A stretch of DNA of 41,214 nt from an uncultured Clostridium sp. (GTDB taxonomy: Bacteria; Bacillota; Clostridia; Clostridiales; Clostridiaceae): contig NZ_CAMTIG010000031.1 of NCBI RefSeq assembly GCF_947072515.1, positions 1-41,214 of the forward strand, in the 5' to 3' direction. Under the pieces are notes generated by a model. The model was not told the origin of the DNA and did no database searches. It was given only the letters and a program-made list of their open reading frames with translations. Below are positions 36,878 through 41,214 of this stretch, one piece after another. Within the stretch, counting starts at the first letter, position 1; each line of letters starts with the position of its first letter. Both the position numbers and the translations under genes were made by a program.

Positions 36878-39568
36878 ATGGCGAAGGACAATATCTCAAA
36901 AAATAAAAATCCACGTCCAAATAGTTCTAAAAGCAAAACAGCTCAGACTATTAAAAGGACAGATTCAAATAAAGATATTTTAAAAGGGGCTAAAAAACAA
37001 AAAAAATCGAATAAATCTAAAAAATCAAATAAAAAAATACTAAAATATTCTCTACTAGGATTACTATTACTTTTTCTTTCAGTATGTGTCGTTAGTTTAG
37101 GTTATGTTTTTGCAGTTATAAAAACATCTCCAGAATTAAATATTGAAAAGATTAAAAACGGTAATGATCCTGCCGAATATTTTGATTACAAAAATAAAAG
37201 TTTAGGTAGAGTGGTTTCAGGAGAAACTCAAAGATTCCCTCTAGATTCAAAGGAAATTCCTGAAAACCTTAAAAATGCTATAGTTGCTATAGAAGATGAA
37301 AGATTTTATAGTCACTCAGGAATTGATATAAAAAGAATTGGTGGAGCTATTGTATATGATGTGAAATCGATTATTACAGGTTCTGGAGGAATGCAAGGAG
37401 CTTCAACTTTAACTCAACAGCTGATTAAAAATTCAATGCTTACAAATGAAAAGAAAATAGATAGAAAAATAAAAGAAATGTATCTTGCACTTCAACTTGA
37501 AAAAGCTATCTCTAAAGATGAAATTTTAACTGCTTACCTTAATAATTTTCCTGTAGGTGGTACATCTTACGGTGCTCAAGCTGGTGCTAATTATTACTTT
37601 AACGGAAAATCAGCTAAGGATTTAACTTTAATAGAAGCCGCTTATTTAGCTGGCGTTACTCAATCAACACATTATTATAATGCTTATGTTCAAGGAGATC
37701 CAAAAGTTTATATAGATAGAACTAAAACTGTTCTTATGAAAATGAAAGAACATAACTTTATTACTGAAGCGCAATATACTAAAGCATTAAAAGATTTAGA
37801 TTCTGGAAAACTTGTTTTTAAAAGAAAAGAAACTACTCATGACATAAAATATGAAGCTGCTCTTGATGCAACTTTATCACAAGTAAAAAGAGATTTAAAA
37901 GCTAAGTATAAATCTACTGATGAAGAGGTTGATAACCTAATTGCTAAAGGTGGATTAGAAATCCATACTACTATAGATACAGCTCTTCAAGATAGTGCTC
38001 AAAAAATCTTAGATGATTATAGTAACTTCAATATTGGTAGAACTGATACTAAAGATAAATTTGGAACACCAGAACTTCAAGCTTCTGCTGTTATCGAAGA
38101 TTACAAAACTGGTGAAGTTAGAGCTTTAATTGGAGGTCGTGGAAAACAACCTGCAAAGTCTACTAATAGAGCTTATAGCGCTATGCGTGCTGTTGGTTCT
38201 GCTGTAAAACCATTAACATCATATGGACCAGCAATTGACCAAAAAGTTGCAACTGCTGCTACTGTAATTGATGATGCTCAAACTAAAGCCATTGATAGTA
38301 TTTATCCTATAAAAGGTAGTTCTTTAAAAAATTCACCTGGAACTTACAGAGGTCTTATTCCATTACGTGAGTCCTTAAAGTATTCAAGTAATATAGGTTC
38401 TGCTCTTACTGCTAATATGGCAGGTATAGATACTGGTGTAAAATATGGTGAAAAATTTGGACTTAAATTTAATGATTCATCTAAAAATTTACCAACTCTT
38501 GGTTTAGGACAATTCCAAAATAACGCTGCTGATCCTAATGGTCCTGATGGTGGAAATCCATTTACTGTAGCTTCTGCTTATGGAGCTTTTGGTAATAATG
38601 GAATGATTATAGAGCCTACTTTATATAGTAAAGTTCTTGATAGAGATGGTAATATTATTTTAGAACCTAATAAAGAAGCTAAGAAAGTTTTATCTCCTCA
38701 AGCTGCATATATTTTATATGACATGCTTAAAGGACCTATAAGCTACAATGGAAGTTATGCTAAATTTAGTGACATGCCAGTAGCAGGTAAAACTGGTACT
38801 ACAACTGGTCGTCAAAATGGAAGTAAAGATTACTGGTTTGCAGGATTAACTCCTCATTACAGTGGTGCTGTATGGGTTGGATATGATGATCAAAGATCTA
38901 TAGTTGGTGGTGGCTCTGGCCAAACTGCTGCAAATCTATGGGGAAAAATAATGAAAATTGCAAATGTTGGACTTAGTACAACTAATATACAAATGCCAAG
39001 TGGTATAACTAAAGTATCTGTTTGTGCTGATTCTGGAAAATTACCTACTGATTTATGTAGAAGAGATCCTAGAGGTAATAGATCTTATACTGAAATGTTT
39101 ATTAGTGGAACTCAACCTTCTGGATATTGTGAAACTCATGTAGAAGCAGATGTTAACTCATCTAACAATTTATTAGCAACTGGTTCGACTCATCCTAGTT
39201 TAATTGTAAAAAAAGTATTTATTAAAAAGGCATATCCTTATTCAAATGCACTTGACAGTAAATATGTCCTTCCAACAAAGAAAGATACTTCTGTTTATGT
39301 TGAACCAGAAAAGGAAGAAGAGACTGATGCTGATGATGACTTAGAATTAAATGATACTCCAGATAATAATGCTGCAAATAATAATAATAATAATAATAAT
39401 AGTACCAATACTACTACTCCACCTAATAATAATAATAATGGTAATACGGATACTGGTACTACTGAAAAACCTGAAGAAAAACCACCAACTCCACCGATAA
39501 ATCCACCAGTAGAACCACCTGTTGAACCTACTGCACGAAATACTAATAAAACTAATATTGCAGCTTAA
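36878..39568 (+). CDS. class A penicillin-binding protein (PBP1-type)
   Basis: Bifunctional peptidoglycan synthase of 896 residues. The cytosolic tail (1-52) is very Lys/Ser-rich, the TM is about 55-80, and the GT51 glycosyltransferase domain has EDERFYSHSGID (139-150) and QGASTLTQQLIKN (173-185). The transpeptidase domain has Ser441-Ala-Val-Lys444, Ser503-Ser-Asn505 and Lys638-Thr-Gly640. A C-terminal tail (about 760-896) is acidic, then Asn-rich and Pro-rich (PPTPPINPPVEPPVEP). All catalytic residues are present. Start ATG after AGGAGGGG. It forms linear glycan strands and cross-links them at the outer face of the membrane. A terminator follows directly. Confidence 0.95.
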   Translation: MAKDNISKNKNPRPNSSKSKTAQTIKRTDSNKDILKGAKKQKKSNKSKKSNKKILKYSLLGLLLLFLSVCVVSLGYVFAVIKTSPELNIEKIKNGNDPAEYFDYKNKSLGRVVSGETQRFPLDSKEIPENLKNAIVAIEDERFYSHSGIDIKRIGGAIVYDVKSIITGSGGMQGASTLTQQLIKNSMLTNEKKIDRKIKEMYLALQLEKAISKDEILTAYLNNFPVGGTSYGAQAGANYYFNGKSAKDLTLIEAAYLAGVTQSTHYYNAYVQGDPKVYIDRTKTVLMKMKEHNFITEAQYTKALKDLDSGKLVFKRKETTHDIKYEAALDATLSQVKRDLKAKYKSTDEEVDNLIAKGGLEIHTTIDTALQDSAQKILDDYSNFNIGRTDTKDKFGTPELQASAVIEDYKTGEVRALIGGRGKQPAKSTNRAYSAMRAVGSAVKPLTSYGPAIDQKVATAATVIDDAQTKAIDSIYPIKGSSLKNSPGTYRGLIPLRESLKYSSNIGSALTANMAGIDTGVKYGEKFGLKFNDSSKNLPTLGLGQFQNNAADPNGPDGGNPFTVASAYGAFGNNGMIIEPTLYSKVLDRDGNIILEPNKEAKKVLSPQAAYILYDMLKGPISYNGSYAKFSDMPVAGKTGTTTGRQNGSKDYWFAGLTPHYSGAVWVGYDDQRSIVGGGSGQTAANLWGKIMKIANVGLSTTNIQMPSGITKVSVCADSGKLPTDLCRRDPRGNRSYTEMFISGTQPSGYCETHVEADVNSSNNLLATGSTHPSLIVKKVFIKKAYPYSNALDSKYVLPTKKDTSVYVEPEKEEETDADDDLELNDTPDNNAANNNNNNNNSTNTTTPPNNNNNGNTDTGTTEKPEEKPPTPPINPPVEPPVEPTARNTNKTNIAA
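39377..39436 (+). repeat. AAT trinucleotide repeats in the penicillin-binding protein tail
   Basis: Eight perfect AAT units at 39377-39400 and four more at 39425-39436, encoding runs of Asn. Copy number may vary between strains without shifting the frame. Confidence 0.85.
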
Positions 39569-39572
39569 AAGC

Positions 39573-39598
39573 AAACCACCTTCTTAGGTGGTTTTTTT
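39573..39598 (+). terminator. terminator after the penicillin-binding protein gene
   Basis: AAACCACCT (39573-39581) / AGGTGGTTT (39586-39594) with loop TCTT, followed by TTTT. Confidence 0.93.
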
Positions 39599-39716
39599 AT
39601 TTTATTTAATATAGTACAATTTTTGCAATAAGGTTTATACAATTATGCATTTTACACTTCATTTTCTCGTTCTATATTTATTTTTCTTTTGAATATGAAT
39701 TTTTATTTTTTAAATA

Positions 39717-39744
39717 TTGCATTTTTCCAAAAATACTATATAAT
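39717..39744 (+). promoter_or_regulatory. promoter of the AGCS symporter gene
   Basis: TTGCAT, a 16-base spacer and TATAAT, 35 bases before the start. Confidence 0.75.
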
Positions 39745-39778
39745 TAATATTAAATTACTGTATAGGGGGATATATTTT

Positions 39779-41179
39779 ATGAATACTTTAAACACTTTTC
39801 TTTCAAATTTTAATGATTTTATCTGGACATATATACTTATAGCTGTTTTATTAGCTTTAGGTCTTTACTTTTCTATAAGGACTAAATTTGTACAATTTAG
39901 ATATATAAAAGAAATGTTTAGATTACTTGGTGATGGTATTGGTTCTAAAAAAACTAAGGGTACCATTTCTTCTTTCCAAGCATTTTGTATCAGTACAGCT
40001 TCTAGAGTTGGAACTGGAAATTTAGCTGGAATAGCTATTGCAATTTCGCTAGGTGGTCCTGGTGCTATTTTCTGGATGTGGGTTATTGCTTTACTTGGTT
40101 CTGCTTCTAGTTTTGTAGAATCTACATTAGCTCAAATCTTTAAAGAGAAAAATTCTGATGGTTCTTTTAAAGGCGGTCCTGCTTACTACATGGAAAAGGG
40201 ACTTAATAAAAAATGGATGGGAGTTTTATTCTCAATCCTAATTACTATCTCTTTCGGTTTAATTTTTAATGCTGTACAAGCAAATACAATTACCGCTTCT
40301 TTCAATGAAGCTTTTAATGTTAATCAAACTTTAATTGCTCTTATTTTATCTGTATTAACAATCTTTGTTATCTTTGGTGGTGTTCAAAGAATCGCTAAAG
40401 TATCAGAAATCTTAGTTCCTGTCATGGCTATTGCTTATATTTTAATTTCATTATTTGTTATTTTAATAAACATTAAAGAAGTTCCTGCTACAATATCATT
40501 AATTTTCAAAAGTGCTTTTGGTTTTGAACAATTTGCAGGTGGAACTTTAGGTGGAATCATATTAGTTGGAGTAAAAAGAGGTCTTTTCTCTAATGAAGCC
40601 GGAATGGGAAGTGCTCCAAACGCAGCTGCTACAGCAACTGTTTCACATCCTGTAAAACAAGGTCTTATTCAAACTCTTGGAGTATTTACAGATACTTTAA
40701 TCATTTGTAGCTGTACTGCTTTTATCATCTTACTTTCTGGTGTTGATTATACGGCTGGAAATATGGAAGGAATTCAACTTACTCAAAGAGCTTTAAGTTC
40801 TCAAATCGGACCATTTGGTAATACCTTTATAGCTATTTGTATCTTATTATTTGCATTTAGTTCAATAATCGGTAATTACTATTATGGAGAATCTAACATA
40901 CAATTCTTAACGTCAAATAAAAAATACTTATTTATTTACAGAATTTTAGTAATTATTATGATTTTCACTGGTTCTTTATCTAAAGTTTCTGTAGTATGGA
41001 CCTTAGCTGATGTATTTATGGGCTTTATGGCCATTGTAAATTTAATTGCCATATTTATGCTTGGTAAATATGCATTTAAAGCTTTAAATGACTACTCTGC
41101 TCAAAAAAAGGCTGGAATAAAAGATCCTGTATTTAAAAAATCAACTATAGAAGAATTAGAAGAAATTTCTGAATGGTAA
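39779..41179 (+). CDS. sodium:alanine/glycine symporter (AGCS family)
   Basis: Membrane protein of 466 residues with about 11 hydrophobic segments. The AGCS signature is RVGTGNLAGIAIAISLGGPGAIFWMW (about 78-103), and GLFSNEAGMGSAPNAAATA (about 269-287) is the second conserved region. These transporters take up alanine or glycine with sodium (AlsT/DagA type). The longest frame begins 30 codons earlier, but those residues are unlike the family. GGGGGA lies 8 bases before ATG 39779, which is used. Confidence 0.95.
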   Translation: MNTLNTFLSNFNDFIWTYILIAVLLALGLYFSIRTKFVQFRYIKEMFRLLGDGIGSKKTKGTISSFQAFCISTASRVGTGNLAGIAIAISLGGPGAIFWMWVIALLGSASSFVESTLAQIFKEKNSDGSFKGGPAYYMEKGLNKKWMGVLFSILITISFGLIFNAVQANTITASFNEAFNVNQTLIALILSVLTIFVIFGGVQRIAKVSEILVPVMAIAYILISLFVILINIKEVPATISLIFKSAFGFEQFAGGTLGGIILVGVKRGLFSNEAGMGSAPNAAATATVSHPVKQGLIQTLGVFTDTLIICSCTAFIILLSGVDYTAGNMEGIQLTQRALSSQIGPFGNTFIAICILLFAFSSIIGNYYYGESNIQFLTSNKKYLFIYRILVIIMIFTGSLSKVSVVWTLADVFMGFMAIVNLIAIFMLGKYAFKALNDYSAQKKAGIKDPVFKKSTIEELEEISEW

Positions 41180-41188
41180 AATATAAAA

Positions 41189-41214
41189 AGAGCTTTTCAT
41201 TTTTGAAAAGCTCT
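41189..41214 (+). terminator. terminator after the AGCS gene, cut by window edge
   Basis: AGAGCTTTTC (41189-41198) / GAAAAGCTCT (41205-41214) with a 6-base loop. The U-run would lie just outside the window. Confidence 0.8.

Noticed and set aside
39689..39778. Thirty-codon N-terminal extension of the AGCS symporter
   Set aside because: The segment overlaps the promoter (39717-39744), lacks a ribosome binding site and is unlike the family. The start at 39779 has GGGGGA.

Overview
The window is a low-G+C chromosomal segment from a spore-forming Firmicute. The evidence is the very A+T-rich codon use, strong AGGAGG-type ribosome binding sites, the ruvAB-queA-tgt-yajC-secDF and rel-dtd-hisS-aspS gene orders, and the sporulation-type genes yunB and bofC-like. 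It fits Clostridium sensu stricto. I cannot fix the species from the sequence alone. There is no rRNA, tRNA, CRISPR array, insertion sequence, prophage or integration scar. The region reads as ordinary core chromosome with a few lineage-specific genes.

Layout. Positions 1-26382 are one long minus-strand block. From right to left in the direction of transcription it holds: a bofC-like gene; ruvA-ruvB-queA-tgt (recombination and queuosine tRNA modification); yajC, secD and secF (Sec translocase accessory proteins); a degenerate RecJ-like gene; apt; then rel-dtd-MBL hydrolase-hemZ-hisS-aspS (stringent response, D-aminoacyl-tRNA proofreading and tRNA charging). After these come a secreted Lys/Glu-rich protein, a PHP-domain phosphoesterase, a secreted six-SH3 NlpC/P60 wall hydrolase, homoserine dehydrogenase, an unrecognised membrane protein, a 47-residue zinc-ribbon protein and an ABC-F ATPase cut by the left edge.

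From 26.5 to 30.4 kb the plus strand carries a two-gene amino-acid ABC importer, in which binding protein and permease are fused, and a Bcr/CflA-type drug exporter. From 30.5 to 35.3 kb the minus strand carries yebC, yigZ, a MocR-type regulator and an N-terminally extended hflX. The right end has hpt (+), yunB (-), a class A penicillin-binding protein (+) and an AGCS sodium:amino-acid symporter (+).

Most transcription units are bounded by clear hairpins. Several have a G-U wobble that pairs only in the minus-strand RNA, which fixes their direction. Several 17-bp-spaced sigma-A promoters are visible.

The two most interesting proteins are these. First, HflX carries about 180 extra N-terminal residues with an intact JAMM/MPN+ metalloprotease signature (HxH-x7-SxxD plus an upstream Glu). 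Second, a protein in the usual recJ position keeps the RecJ fold pattern but has lost all the recognisable metal-ligand motifs. Many gene starts were moved to an internal codon because a Shine-Dalgarno sequence lies inside the longest open frame.
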